From assembly GCA_020635905.1 (NCBI GenBank), contig JACJYV010000007.1:565367-629366 (forward strand): a stretch of DNA of 64,000 bases, given 5' to 3'. Shown here one piece after another: positions 52,463 to 61,310 of the stretch (the stretch's first letter is position 1; each line of letters starts with the position of its first letter). Both the position numbers and the translations under genes were made by a program. The notes under the pieces were generated by a model. The model did no database searches and had not been told where the DNA came from. It worked only from the letters and a program-made list of their open reading frames with translations. This DNA is from Bacteroidia bacterium. Lineage in GTDB: Bacteria > Bacteroidota > Bacteroidia > J057 > JADKCL01.

Positions 52463-53347
52463 TCAATAGCCAGAGGGGCCGAAATTGCCGCCTTTTTCTT
52501 CCCTTTCAGGACGAATGCTGAGCACAGGCAGGTGGGTCACATTGATTACGGCCTCCGTCACACTGCCCGAAAGCATGCGATCCAGGCCAGAACGACCATG
52601 GGTTTCCATCATGATCAGATCAATGTCGTTTTCGTGGGCCTCTGCATACTTGGAAATAGCGCCGCTGATGTCAGAGCTCGGGATAAGCTTGATCTCAATG
52701 TGCTGGAATCCAATATCTGTGAGGGCTTTGTGCTGCTTGCGCAGGAAAGAGCTCCAGCTTTTATATTCGTCGTCCTCAGGTTTCAAATCGGGCGAAATGA
52801 CTGAGATCAATTCAATTTTGTCTTCGTATTTTCCTTTGAAATCTTCCAGCATCTGCCTGATTTCGCGGATACCAAATTCCTTGGCCACAGGAATAAGGAT
52901 TTTTTTCAATTCAGGGGCTTCTTCGAGCCCTTTGACTGTAATCACGGGGCAATTGGCTGAGCGAACGATTTTGCTGCCCAGGGTTCCCAGCATTTTTCCA
53001 TTTTCATTCTTGCCATGCCCATAGGTTCCCATTGCGATCAATTCTGCATCCATTTCATCAGCGGCATGGATAATTTCCTTGAAAATATTTCCTTCCTTAA
53101 TCACGGTTTCGACCTTCCTGCCTTTTGCTTTGCATTTTTCGATCATTTCCGCGAGTTTTTGCTCGGCTGCATCGCGTTTTTCTTTGGAATTACCGTTTTT
53201 TCCCAGCCATCCTCCTCCTTCAATCACATGCAACAGGACCAGTTTTGCTTCGTGAATTTTTGCGAATTCACAGGACATGGAAAGAGCGTTCAGGGCACTT
53301 TCCGAAAAATCCATTGCGACAAGAATGACATTTTCTTTGGTGTTCAT
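52463..53347 (-). CDS. Universal stress protein, two tandem Usp domains (second copy)
   Basis: 294 residues from ATG 53347. Domain 1 (1 to about 145) begins VILVAMDFSESALNALSMSC and ends MGTYGHGKNENGKMLGTLGSKIVRSANCPVITV, the G-x2-G...G-S ATP-binding loop of UspA. Domain 2 (about 150-294) has METHGRSGLDRMLSGSVTEAVINVTHLPVLSI, also a complete nucleotide motif. The longest frame begins at 53428, but those 27 residues are not Usp-like. Paralogue of the gene at 36683, with better-preserved motifs in both halves. Confidence 0.92.
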   Translation of the reverse strand: MNTKENVILVAMDFSESALNALSMSCEFAKIHEAKLVLLHVIEGGGWLGKNGNSKEKRDAAEQKLAEMIEKCKAKGRKVETVIKEGNIFKEIIHAADEMDAELIAMGTYGHGKNENGKMLGTLGSKIVRSANCPVITVKGLEEAPELKKILIPVAKEFGIREIRQMLEDFKGKYEDKIELISVISPDLKPEDDEYKSWSSFLRKQHKALTDIGFQHIEIKLIPSSDISGAISKYAEAHENDIDLIMMETHGRSGLDRMLSGSVTEAVINVTHLPVLSIRPEREEKGGNFGPSGY

Positions 53348-53612
53348 GGTTAAATCGTTTAATAGAAACCTGAAAATCAATAAAACCGAGGAAAATTGAC
53401 CTTTTTCATCAATTCTTAAACGACCCACGCAAATTGAATCCAGACGTCAATCCTCTTCCTAATCAGAAGTTCGCCTTTTTGGTCCGGGAGTATAGCTAAA
53501 CCAATATAGTGATTTGGAACGGTTATTCCATGGATTTGTTCTGTTTTGATAAATATTATTTTACCAAAATGTTCAAAATTTGAAGATTGGTTTTTCCGAT
53601 CCTAAAGCGGTA

Positions 53613-54335
53613 TCAGTAAAGCAGATAGCGGAATCCAAGCCTGCAGCCTGTATATATAACCGTTCGTTGGAAACTGGAAATGCCCTTGCTGCCCCATTGG
53701 TGCATATATTCGAATCCGGGTGTCAGATACAGAATAAATTTGGGACTGACCTGGGTTTCTACAGGAAATTCCAGCCCTGCCATGTAGGTCCCCTTTTTCA
53801 GCGGGTCTTTGTATTCTTCGTTCAGCCAGAAACCTCCCACCTTGATCTGGGCGCCCACGCCCCATTTGTCCTTTTCAAAAAAGCGGTAACCCGCCTGAAT
53901 AGCCACCGTCCGTGCCACTGGCCGCGGCCCTTTGAAGTAAAGTGTGTCGAGCTTGCCGCGGTAAAGCGTATCTGCAAAAAGGGTTTTCCAGCCAAAAGTC
54001 CAGCCCAAAGACCAGCGTCCTTCCTCGTACATCAGCCCCAATTCCACGGGAAAAGAAAATCCATTTTTGTAGGGAGTGAGTGAGGTATAGCCAATCGTAT
54101 CGCCGGTCGAATTGGTGTAGGCAGTCGAGTCCTGCACTTCGTTCCAGGCAAAAAATCCACCTCCAAAGCCAAAATTGACAATCAGCCGCGCATCCTTGTG
54201 CCCCAGAGGAGGCACTTCTTTTTTTATTTTGGCAGGCTTGGAAGGTGCTTCGTCGTCCTCGTCCTGGGCTTGCAGGGCAAGAGATGAAAACAACAAAAGC
54301 GCCATCAAAGCCAGATATTTCAGGGGAAATTTCAC
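53613..54335 (-). CDS. Outer membrane beta-barrel protein of unknown role
   Basis: 240 residues. Signal peptide (to about LALQAQ, residue 24), then alternating strands with aromatic ends typical of an eight-stranded porin-like barrel (RLIVNFGFGGGFFAW, FSFPVELGLMYEEGRWSLGWTFGWKTLF, FILYLTPGFEYMHQW) and the C-terminal GCRLGFRYLLY. The start is GTG at 54333-54335; there is no ATG giving a signal peptide. Not similar to PorT. A possible promoter (TTTG -N20- TAATTTAG on the minus strand) lies about 15 bp upstream. Confidence 0.75.
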   Translation of the reverse strand: MKFPLKYLALMALLLFSSLALQAQDEDDEAPSKPAKIKKEVPPLGHKDARLIVNFGFGGGFFAWNEVQDSTAYTNSTGDTIGYTSLTPYKNGFSFPVELGLMYEEGRWSLGWTFGWKTLFADTLYRGKLDTLYFKGPRPVARTVAIQAGYRFFEKDKWGVGAQIKVGGFWLNEEYKDPLKKGTYMAGLEFPVETQVSPKFILYLTPGFEYMHQWGSKGISSFQRTVIYTGCRLGFRYLLY

Positions 54336-54443
54336 GGGGCTAAATTATCCTTATTCGAGCCTTCTACCAAACCCAATTTTTCAGGGTATCAAATTAATTT
54401 TCCCTTTCCTTTTGTGAATTAAATGCGAACAAGGAGGGAATCA

Positions 54444-54474
54444 TTTGGCTGTTATCCAATCTGTTCTATATTTG
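54444..54474 (+). promoter_or_regulatory. Strong Bacteroidota promoter for the 54510 gene
   Basis: TTTG (54444-54447), exactly 19 bp, then TATATTTG (54467-54474). Both boxes match the Bacteroidota consensus TTTG-N19-TAnnTTTG perfectly. The ATG follows 35 bp later. Confidence 0.8.
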
Positions 54475-54509
54475 TATGTAGATATTTAGACCCTTTAAAT
54501 ATTAATACC

Positions 54510-55313
54510 ATGGGCAAGCTCAATTTCAATGAAATTCCGGTCTGGAAGCAGCTGAAAGTGCTGAATTACCTCAACAAAGCCGCTGACCTGCAAGGTCTGA
54601 TTCACAATGTGTACGATAATCCTGATTCTGGAACGGGCTCCCCGTCCACCTCGTACACCATAGGCGAAAAGGTCGGCCAGCGGATTCTCGATCTGCGGGA
54701 TACCTTTCCGGGGAAAAGACTGCCCGGTCTGGCCAGTCTGGAGGAAGTGGATGGTTTTGGCCAGGACAAACTCAATGATCTGGTCTATTCCTTTGCCCAA
54801 ACTGCCGACGAGGCTTTTCGCAAAGCCATGTACAACGGGGTGATCTTCGAAAACTGGCATTTTGACTACCATTCTGATGAATTTACCTCCCACGAGGAGT
54901 TTCTTTTGTATGCCAGACATGAGGGTTTGCTCAAAGAATGGGCCTCCAAAAAAGTCTCTGAAATAGCCGTTTCGCGGGGCAAAAGCGCCCAGGTCTGCGA
55001 CCTGGCAGGAGAAATCATCGATCGCAGCTGGGTGGAAGCCCTGGGCGATCCCCACCTCGATTCCCATTCCTTCGCCCTCTGGATGTATCGCATCGACATG
55101 GACAACTGGTTTTCTTTCCAGAAAGTGCAGAATCAGGCTGAATTATACTTCAACTTTCATGGCTACGGTCCCACAGGCATCGAATTGCGCATGATCAAAG
55201 GTTTCCCCAATCGCAGGGTTTACTCCGTGGGCATCAGCGCTGACGACCTGCCCGTGGTGGTGAATTATGCTGAGCAGCGACTCACCCTCTGGACCAGCGA
55301 ATTATTCGACTAA
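54510..55313 (+). CDS. Protein with an HhH-like segment, function unknown
   Basis: 267 residues from ATG 54510 (MGKLNFNEIPVWKQLKVLNYL). The segment LPGLASLEEVDGFGQDKLNDLVYSF (about 72-96) resembles a helix-hairpin-helix with a glycine hairpin, so DNA or RNA contact is possible. The remainder is mixed and Asp/His/Trp-rich (ENWHFDYHSDEFTSHEEFLLYARHEG; LDSHSFALWMYRIDMDNWFSF), with several metal-ligand-like His/Asp but no recognised fold. No signal peptide. It has a perfect promoter and is alone. Its last 12 bp overlap the convergent RDD gene. Confidence 0.7.
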   Translation: MGKLNFNEIPVWKQLKVLNYLNKAADLQGLIHNVYDNPDSGTGSPSTSYTIGEKVGQRILDLRDTFPGKRLPGLASLEEVDGFGQDKLNDLVYSFAQTADEAFRKAMYNGVIFENWHFDYHSDEFTSHEEFLLYARHEGLLKEWASKKVSEIAVSRGKSAQVCDLAGEIIDRSWVEALGDPHLDSHSFALWMYRIDMDNWFSFQKVQNQAELYFNFHGYGPTGIELRMIKGFPNRRVYSVGISADDLPVVVNYAEQRLTLWTSELFD

Positions 55314-56216
55314 ATCGTAGGAATTTATCCGCGAGAGATAGGAAATTTCGTTGGAATCCATCAATCCAAGGTCAGAAGTGATCTGGATGCGGCCTTTATA
55401 ATCATCTGTGGTGATCAATTCGTCCAGCACCTCCTGGGTGGTATCCTTGATCCTTTGCACCTGATCATAGGTGCCAATTCCCTCTTTGATTGAAAAAATC
55501 AGGCTGATGAACGGCATATCTTTGTCAAGCATCTGGTCGTAGGCCCGCACATCAGGAGTGGCAAAATCGCCCAGTTCCTCGCTCAGACGTGTTTGAATTT
55601 TAATAGAAAGATTGGGATTGTAGGAAGATTCCTCCACTTCATTGAACGAGGTAGGAATTTTATCCAACAGGTTTTGCAATGGCATACTCAAAAGAACCAA
55701 ACAGGTGCACATTATGGCCACGGCTCCCAGCGACTGCAGCCAGTCAATTTTGGGGGTTTCCATTTCAGGGTCCCATTTTGCCACGCAGGTGCCTGCGGCC
55801 ATATCCCCCAGCCTGCGGCTGGGGTTTGCCAAAGCCAGAATCACCTCTATGGGCCAAAGAAAAGCAAAAAGGTTGCGGACCAGGCATCGCCACGGACCCG
55901 CGACTTCGCGGGTACTGTTATTCAAAACCACCAGTTTGGTGATCCGTTTCCCCAGAGAGCGCCCCTGAACAGAATCCTTGGCCAGATAAATCCCAAAGCC
56001 AATTGCATAAAAAGTGATCATCAGACCAAAATCAAAAGGAAGCTTGTCCTGCAGGTGGTGGCTGGGTTTCATCATTTCAAACATGCCAAACAGACTTCCC
56101 AACAGGGAGGCCCCGCCAAACATGCCGGCCACCGCGGACATTATAAAGTGATCCAGGGCCATGGAGCCCAGACGGGTGCCCGCGTCAGGGCGGGAAAATT
56201 GTTCCTGATCTGTCAT
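55302..56216 (-). CDS. RDD family membrane protein
   Basis: 304 residues from ATG 56216; an in-frame ATG 30 bp upstream adds no domain. The RDD domain (about 10-165) has the RLGSMALDHFI helix, KDSVQGRSLGKRITKLVVLN and NPSRRLGDMAAGTCVAK motifs with two or three membrane helices (LGLMITFYAIGFGIYLA; LGAVAIMCTCLVLLSM). The C-terminal ~100 residues are a soluble acidic extension (PTSFNEVEESSYNPNLSIKIQTRLSEELGDF) that I cannot identify. RDD proteins are of unclear function, some linked to ion or osmotic stress. Convergent with and overlapping 54510-55313 by 12 bp. Confidence 0.85.
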   Translation of the reverse strand: MTDQEQFSRPDAGTRLGSMALDHFIMSAVAGMFGGASLLGSLFGMFEMMKPSHHLQDKLPFDFGLMITFYAIGFGIYLAKDSVQGRSLGKRITKLVVLNNSTREVAGPWRCLVRNLFAFLWPIEVILALANPSRRLGDMAAGTCVAKWDPEMETPKIDWLQSLGAVAIMCTCLVLLSMPLQNLLDKIPTSFNEVEESSYNPNLSIKIQTRLSEELGDFATPDVRAYDQMLDKDMPFISLIFSIKEGIGTYDQVQRIKDTTQEVLDELITTDDYKGRIQITSDLGLMDSNEISYLSRINSYDLVE

Positions 56217-56311
56217 TTGGAAAGGAATTTTCCTGAATTTAAGCATAGACGGTTAATATTCAAGGAGGAAGCCAAGCGAAAATTTCCCTATCTTGAGTAA
56301 AATTGGTCCTT

Positions 56312-58081
56312 ATGAGAAATCTTTCCATTGCCTTCGCCCTCCTCCTCACTGCCTTTGGCCAGGCGCTGTTTGCCCAGCAAACCCTGCCCCGCTGGACAAC
56401 TCCCGAAGAAATGCACCTCATGGATGCCTACCGCGAATCGCGGGCTGAGGCCAGCCGCGGCATTACCACCCCGCCCAATTTCGCCCTGCGCACCATGGCC
56501 GAGTGGGAGGAAATAGATTACCTCTGCATCACCTGGACCTCTTATCCGGCCATTCTGGCCGAAATCGTACGCGAAGCGCAAAGCGAATGCACCGTCATCA
56601 TCGTCTGCACAGATTCCAACACGGTCAAAAATTCCCTCACCAATACCTACAACGTGCCCCTGAACAAAGTCAGGTTCCTGCAACGCGCCTTTGATTCCAT
56701 CTGGATGCGTGATTACGGGGCCAATTCCATGTACATGGGTGAGGTGGATTCCCTTTTTCTGGTGGACTGGATCTACAACCGTCCCCGTCCCAACGACGAC
56801 GCTGTGCCCGATGGCATCGCCAGTATGCTGGGCCTGCAGTTGTATTCCACCTCCACTGCGCCTTACGATCTGGTGCATACAGGAGGCAATTTCATGGCCG
56901 ACGGCTTTGGCACGGCCTTTTCCAGCAAGCTGGTGGAAATGGAGAACAGCGCCAGCGGCAATTACAACACCACGGTTCGCACAGCCTACGGGGTCGATAC
57001 CATGATGCAAAAGTACATGGACATTGATCCCTACGCCAAAATGACGGTCCTGCCTTACGACGGCATTCACCACATCGACATGCACATGAAGCTGCTCGAC
57101 GAGGAGACCCTCCTCTGGTCCGAGTATCCTTCTGGCGTGGCCGACGGCCCGCAAATTGAGGCCAACCTGCTCTACATCAGCAGCAATTTTACCTCCGTGT
57201 ATGGCACACCCTACAAAATCGTGCGGGTCCTTTCACCGCCCGATGCCAGCGGCAAATACCCCGGACCCGGGTGGAATGCAGGCGATTACCTTACCTATTC
57301 CAACATGACCTTTGTCAACAAAAAGGTATTACTTCCCCTGTACCAGGAAAAATACGACACCACCGCCCTGCGCATCCTCCGTCAGGCCATGCCTGGCTAT
57401 GAAATCGTGGGCATCAATTGCAATGCCATCATACCCCTGGGCGGCGCCATCCATTGCATCACCCACAGCGTGGGCTCCAGCAATCCCCTCCTCATTTCGC
57501 ACCAGGCCCTGCCCAACACCACCAATACCACGGTTGATTACACCGTCGACGCCACCATCAAACACCGCAGCGGCATATCTGGCGCCACCCTCTACTGGAC
57601 CACCGACACCACCCAGGGCTGGACTTCCGTAGCCATGTCCAACACCACTGCCGACACCTGGTCGGCCGATATTCCCGCCCAAAACATGGGCACGCACGTG
57701 TCGTACTATATCCACGCCACCGCCAATTCTGGCAAAACCCAGGTCCGTCCCATGCCTGCGCCCGCCGGCTTCTGGACCTTTTATGTGGGTATTCTGGCCG
57801 GTCAGGAGGAACTCCTGACCCAGGGCATCGACCTCGGAAATGTATTTCCCAATCCCGCCTCGGCCATCACGGCCATCCCTGTCACCACCGAAAAGCCCCT
57901 TCAGGGCCAGCTCAGGCTCCTCGACCTCCTGGGCCGCGAATTGCAAATGATCCACCAGGGCACTTTCCCCCCCGGAAAATCCCATTACTTCATCCACGCC
58001 GACCAACTCCCGGCTGGCACCTACCTCATCCAGCTCCAGACCGAAAAAGGCACCCAAACCCAAAAGCTCAATGTCCAATGA
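56312..58081 (+). CDS. T9SS-exported peptidylarginine/agmatine deiminase-like enzyme
   Basis: 589 residues. Signal peptide (1-22, LFAQ). Residues about 55-395 form the guanidino-group-modifying fold of the Porphyromonas-type peptidylarginine deiminase/agmatine deiminase family: WMRDYG (131-136; Asp134), HTGGNF (189-194), HHIDMH (253-258; His254, Asp256) and PLGGAIHCIT (375-384; nucleophile Cys382). All four catalytic positions are present. An Ig-like region (about 410-495) and a T9SS sorting domain (NVFPNPASAITAIPV ... LPAGTYLIQLQ) follow. It should hydrolyse a guanidinium to ureido plus ammonia outside the cell; the substrate may be agmatine or protein arginine. A TTG at 56303 is a weaker start. 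Confidence 0.88.
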   Translation: MRNLSIAFALLLTAFGQALFAQQTLPRWTTPEEMHLMDAYRESRAEASRGITTPPNFALRTMAEWEEIDYLCITWTSYPAILAEIVREAQSECTVIIVCTDSNTVKNSLTNTYNVPLNKVRFLQRAFDSIWMRDYGANSMYMGEVDSLFLVDWIYNRPRPNDDAVPDGIASMLGLQLYSTSTAPYDLVHTGGNFMADGFGTAFSSKLVEMENSASGNYNTTVRTAYGVDTMMQKYMDIDPYAKMTVLPYDGIHHIDMHMKLLDEETLLWSEYPSGVADGPQIEANLLYISSNFTSVYGTPYKIVRVLSPPDASGKYPGPGWNAGDYLTYSNMTFVNKKVLLPLYQEKYDTTALRILRQAMPGYEIVGINCNAIIPLGGAIHCITHSVGSSNPLLISHQALPNTTNTTVDYTVDATIKHRSGISGATLYWTTDTTQGWTSVAMSNTTADTWSADIPAQNMGTHVSYYIHATANSGKTQVRPMPAPAGFWTFYVGILAGQEELLTQGIDLGNVFPNPASAITAIPVTTEKPLQGQLRLLDLLGRELQMIHQGTFPPGKSHYFIHADQLPAGTYLIQLQTEKGTQTQKLNVQ

Positions 58082-58490
58082 CGAGGAACAATGAACAATT
58101 AACAGAGAACAATGAACAATGAGCAATTGCAAAGCGAAAAACCCAAAACCCAATACCTAACCCCTAAAACCTAAAACCTAACTCCTAATCCCTAAAACCC
58201 AAAACCTGATTCCCATTGCTCATTGATTTGGGGCTGCCCCTCCCGGCCTGCGGCCCCTGGTCGGGTCGGCGTGCTGCGGGGTTCGCTTTTCGCTCCGTGC
58301 TGCGCACCCCTGCGGGCCCTTCGCATGCCTCAGCCACCCCAGGGCCTGCGGCCCTGCAAAGGAAAAAATGAATTCATTGCCCCCTGGGGCAATTCAAAAC
58401 CTGTCCCTGAAGCGCAAGCTTCAGCTCCAAAAACCTCCGTGCCCTTAGCGAACCTTTGGGAACTTTGTGTTGAAAAATCACTCCAGCAAA
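58082..58490. repeat. Intergenic word array and GC-rich element (copy 3)
   Basis: 58082-58140 is made of gaacaatgaacaattaac words; 58142-58205 of cctaaaacctaaaacctaac words; both are low complexity. 58230-58370 is a GC-rich element sharing ordered words (GGTCGGGTCGG, GGGGTTC, TCCGTGCT, GCGCACCC, GGCCCTTC, CGCATGCCTCA) with 12456-12560 and the window end. No coding region is supported. Confidence 0.6.
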
Positions 58491-59753
58491 TCAACCCCGG
58501 TCCAGTTCCCGAAATCTGGTCAGCAAATCCAGCTCACTTTCCCCCCCATTTTCCCCCAATTCTCCCAAAAGCTCCCGCGCAGCTTCCGCCACTGGCTGAT
58601 TCGCATAGTAATTATCCCGGGCAAAATGAAAAAACTGCAGCGTTTCCAACCCATTGAACCACTGGAAAAAACGTTTGAAAAACGTTTGGGGTGAAGTGGA
58701 GTGCCATTTGGCCTCCTCCACATGGGAAATGAAGTCCTCCATTTCCAGATATTCACGCATAGATTGCGGCAATTCCTGCAAAAAAGAAGCATAATCCTCG
58801 GATCCGAGATCAAACAATTCCCTGTACACCTTTTCCAGGAAACTTTTCAGCACCCTGAACGACTCCACAGCATAAACAGGATAATCCTTTTGCTCAGCCT
58901 GCAGCCAATCGCTCATGGCTTTGCCCGTGCCAAAAGGCACCCGGTCCGAGGTGCGGGGCGAAGGAATGACCCGGGTGTCATTGACTTCAAAAAAATTGCC
59001 CAGGGGCATCAGTTTGTGCAAAAAGTAAAAATCCTCGCCCGCCTTGCGGCGGTTCATGCCCCCTTCTTTGGCATACACATCTGCCCGCACTGCCATGCTC
59101 GAACCAATGGTATGATGGTGGTGGGGATAGCCCGTAGATCTCAGACCCTGAATGTAATAGCGCAGATAAAGCTCATATTTTACGATTCCCTCATAGATTT
59201 CGGGCGACAAGTCGCCCGAAGTGGGGTGCTCGAAATAGATGGAGCAGGCAATGCCTTTGGGATTTTGTCCAAATCCCGAAAAAACAGCCTGTAAATAATT
59301 GGGGTCGCAGCGGCAATCCGCATCATAGCACAGGATGATGCCCTTGGGATTTTCCGCCTGTTCCAGGCGGTCCACGGCCTCATCCATCCCGATTTTGCGG
59401 GCCAGGCCCACGCCCGCATGTTTGCGGGACAAATCAGGAAAGTGCAAAAAATGCACTTTCAGCCAGTCTGGCGCAGACTCTGCGGCCCATTTTTGCCCTT
59501 CTGCCAAAGACTGAAGGTTTTGCAGTTTTACCCCTTCGGGGTGCATTTCTCCCGAATTGACCACCACAATCACCTCCACCCCGCAATCTGGTGGACTGCA
59601 ATCAGCCAGCGATTGCAGGCTGCCGTTCAGGTCGGGCTCGTTATGGCAGGGAATGACCACCACCAAACCCAGATTATCAGCGGGTTTTTCGCTGATCTGG
59701 CGGGGTGCAAAGGGGTTTTTGTCGAGATAACTCAGGTGGGTGTGGATGGTCAT
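58491..59753 (-). CDS. Family 2-like glycosyltransferase
   Basis: 420 residues. The GT-A N-terminal fold is seen in LGLVVVIPCHNEPDLNGSLQSLADC (29-53) and VEVIVVVNSGE; ILCYDADCRCDP near 145-156 carries the nucleotide/metal-binding DxD-like motif. GSSMAVRADVYAKEGGMNRRKAGEDFYFLHKL further on contains the acceptor-side EDF(Y) element. No membrane helix. It adds a sugar to an unknown acceptor; cell-envelope polysaccharide is likely. The pdxH stop lies 6 bp before its start, so the two may be co-transcribed, although the functions are unrelated. Confidence 0.88.
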   Translation of the reverse strand: MTIHTHLSYLDKNPFAPRQISEKPADNLGLVVVIPCHNEPDLNGSLQSLADCSPPDCGVEVIVVVNSGEMHPEGVKLQNLQSLAEGQKWAAESAPDWLKVHFLHFPDLSRKHAGVGLARKIGMDEAVDRLEQAENPKGIILCYDADCRCDPNYLQAVFSGFGQNPKGIACSIYFEHPTSGDLSPEIYEGIVKYELYLRYYIQGLRSTGYPHHHHTIGSSMAVRADVYAKEGGMNRRKAGEDFYFLHKLMPLGNFFEVNDTRVIPSPRTSDRVPFGTGKAMSDWLQAEQKDYPVYAVESFRVLKSFLEKVYRELFDLGSEDYASFLQELPQSMREYLEMEDFISHVEEAKWHSTSPQTFFKRFFQWFNGLETLQFFHFARDNYYANQPVAEAARELLGELGENGGESELDLLTRFRELDRG

Positions 59754-59759
59754 GGGCGA

Positions 59760-60413
59760 TCAGGGCGCAAGGCGGACGATTTTCCAGGCACCGTCAGGTT
59801 GCTGGGTGTAGCAAATGCGGTCGTGGAGGCGACTGGGCCGTCCCTGCCAGAATTCCATACGGGTCGGAGCAAGGCGATACCCGCCCCAGTTTTCCGGCCG
59901 ATGTATTTCAATCCCTTCAAAATGACTTTCCCAGTGGGTCACCAGATCTTCCAGAACCTTGCGGTCCGCAATTTCCTGACTTTGGGGCGAAGCCCAGGCT
60001 CCCAGGCGATTGCCCGGTGGGCGGGTCAGAAAGTAGGCGTCAGATTCGGCAGGAGTCGTTTTGCTAATAATTCCCTCAATGCGAATCTGGCGTTCCAACT
60101 CGGGCCAGAAAAAGCAAACTGCGCCATGTGGATTTTGGGCGATTTGGTCGCCCTTGCGGCTGTTGTAGTTGGTAAAAAAAACGAAGCCCCGTTCGTCAAA
60201 ACCCCGCACCAGCACAATCCTGACCGAAGGCTTGCCTTCAGAATCCACCGTTGCCAGCGACATGGCATTGGCCTCGTGCACCTCGACCGCAATGGCCTGA
60301 TCCATCCAGGTGGTGAATTGCACAAAAGGATTTCCCGAAATAGAATCCAGATCCAGACTGGCCTTGCCATAATCTGTGCGGAGTTGCTGCAGGTGGGCGG
60401 AGGTTTTGCTCAT
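59760..60413 (-). CDS. pdxH: Pyridoxamine 5'-phosphate oxidase PdxH
   Basis: 217 residues, normal length. Family signature VRIVLVRGFDERGFVFFTNYNSRKG (FMN binding), FFWPELERQIRIEG, and the C-terminal RLHDRICYTQQ ... WKIVRLAP. PdxH oxidises pyridoxine or pyridoxamine phosphate to pyridoxal phosphate with FMN. The N-terminal helix (DYGKASLDLDSISGNPFVQF) is the dimer arm. Confidence 0.95.
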   Translation of the reverse strand: MSKTSAHLQQLRTDYGKASLDLDSISGNPFVQFTTWMDQAIAVEVHEANAMSLATVDSEGKPSVRIVLVRGFDERGFVFFTNYNSRKGDQIAQNPHGAVCFFWPELERQIRIEGIISKTTPAESDAYFLTRPPGNRLGAWASPQSQEIADRKVLEDLVTHWESHFEGIEIHRPENWGGYRLAPTRMEFWQGRPSRLHDRICYTQQPDGAWKIVRLAP

Positions 60414-60508
60414 GATGCAGCGAATTTAGTGAAAAGAGATTTTAATTGGGGAGATTTTCCCGCTGGTTGAGTATTAACTTTCCTATCAAACCAGATATTA
60501 GGCCTTCA

Positions 60509-61015
60509 TTAATCCCTGAAAAGCGGGGCAATGGTTTTCATAGGCAAGAACATCTTCCCCGAATCAGGAATAAGGATAAATCCATACTTGTGGTAAAATT
60601 TCAACGCAGATTCATCTATTGGATCTACGATTAATGCCATTGATCCTATTTGGCTACGGGAAGCTTCAAGTGATCTTTTCATGGCATCCATTAGCAAGGT
60701 TGCTCCAAGGCCTTTCCCAAAATGGTTATGATCAACTGCCAGCCGTCCAAGGAGGGTTGAGGGAAGATTTTCATAAGTGGCCGGGTACTTTTTTTGCCAA
60801 TCCAGTGGAATATGGTTCTTTGGAATGGAGGAGCTTGACAGGGTGTAATAGCCCAGTACATTTTTGCCTTCGTCTTCCAGTACAAAACATGCAGCCAAAT
60901 GCCTTTTCATATCCTGCCCCGCCTGCCGGTGGAGGTAGGAATCGAGCATTTCTTTTCCGCAGCAAAAATCTTGTTTATTGTGCTGTGAAGAGAGGGGCGT
61001 TGTTGCGAATTTCAT
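60509..61015 (-). CDS. GNAT-type acetyltransferase toxin
   Basis: 168 residues of the TacT/AtaT-like GNAT group: CGKEMLDSYLHRQAGQDMKRHLAACFVLEDEG near the N-terminus, STLLGRLAVDHNHFGKGLGATLL (acetyl-CoA loop V-D-x2-x-x-G-K-G-x-G) and ALIVDPIDESALKFYHKYGF. GNAT toxins acetylate aminoacyl-tRNA and stop translation. The upstream gene is a DUF1778 antitoxin, whose stop overlaps this ATG by one base (TAATG, 61013-61017), typical of TacAT operons. Confidence 0.88.
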   Translation of the reverse strand: MKFATTPLSSQHNKQDFCCGKEMLDSYLHRQAGQDMKRHLAACFVLEDEGKNVLGYYTLSSSSIPKNHIPLDWQKKYPATYENLPSTLLGRLAVDHNHFGKGLGATLLMDAMKRSLEASRSQIGSMALIVDPIDESALKFYHKYGFILIPDSGKMFLPMKTIAPLFRD

Positions 61016-61287
61016 TAAGGATTTACATACCTGCGCTTATATTTTTCAGCAGCAGTTTTAAGAGCTTGATTTGCAGCCGGGGGATTAAGCAATGCATTAA
61101 AGAAAATTTCCTTGTCTCTCTGACTGGCAAGGATGGTTTCATGATCTTTAATGATGTCATTCGCTTTTTCCTGCACGGTATAAATGACAAAATCAGTCAG
61201 ATTCCTGAAACCACCAAGTTGCGCGGCAAATTCAAATAAATCTTTCTGTTCCTGGCTTACACGGGCATCAAATCTTGAGGTTTTCAT
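61015..61287 (-). CDS. DUF1778 (RHH) antitoxin
   Basis: 90 residues. The N-terminal ribbon-helix-helix (SRFDARVSQEQKDLFEFAAQLGGFRNLTDFVIYTVQEKA) binds operator DNA, and the C-terminal helical part (LASQRDKEIFFNALLNPPAANQALKTAAEKY) holds the toxin-neutralising pattern of TacA-like proteins. First gene of the GNAT pair; its promoter carries repeated GTAC boxes. Confidence 0.88.
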   Translation of the reverse strand: MKTSRFDARVSQEQKDLFEFAAQLGGFRNLTDFVIYTVQEKANDIIKDHETILASQRDKEIFFNALLNPPAANQALKTAAEKYKRRYVNP

Positions 61288-61310
61288 CGTATTCTGATTT
61301 TATTTCCCTA

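Noticed and set aside
58223..58657. 144-codon plus-strand ORF in the GC-rich gap
   Set aside because: Pro-rich translation from a GC-rich repeat, and it runs antisense into the glycosyltransferase gene.
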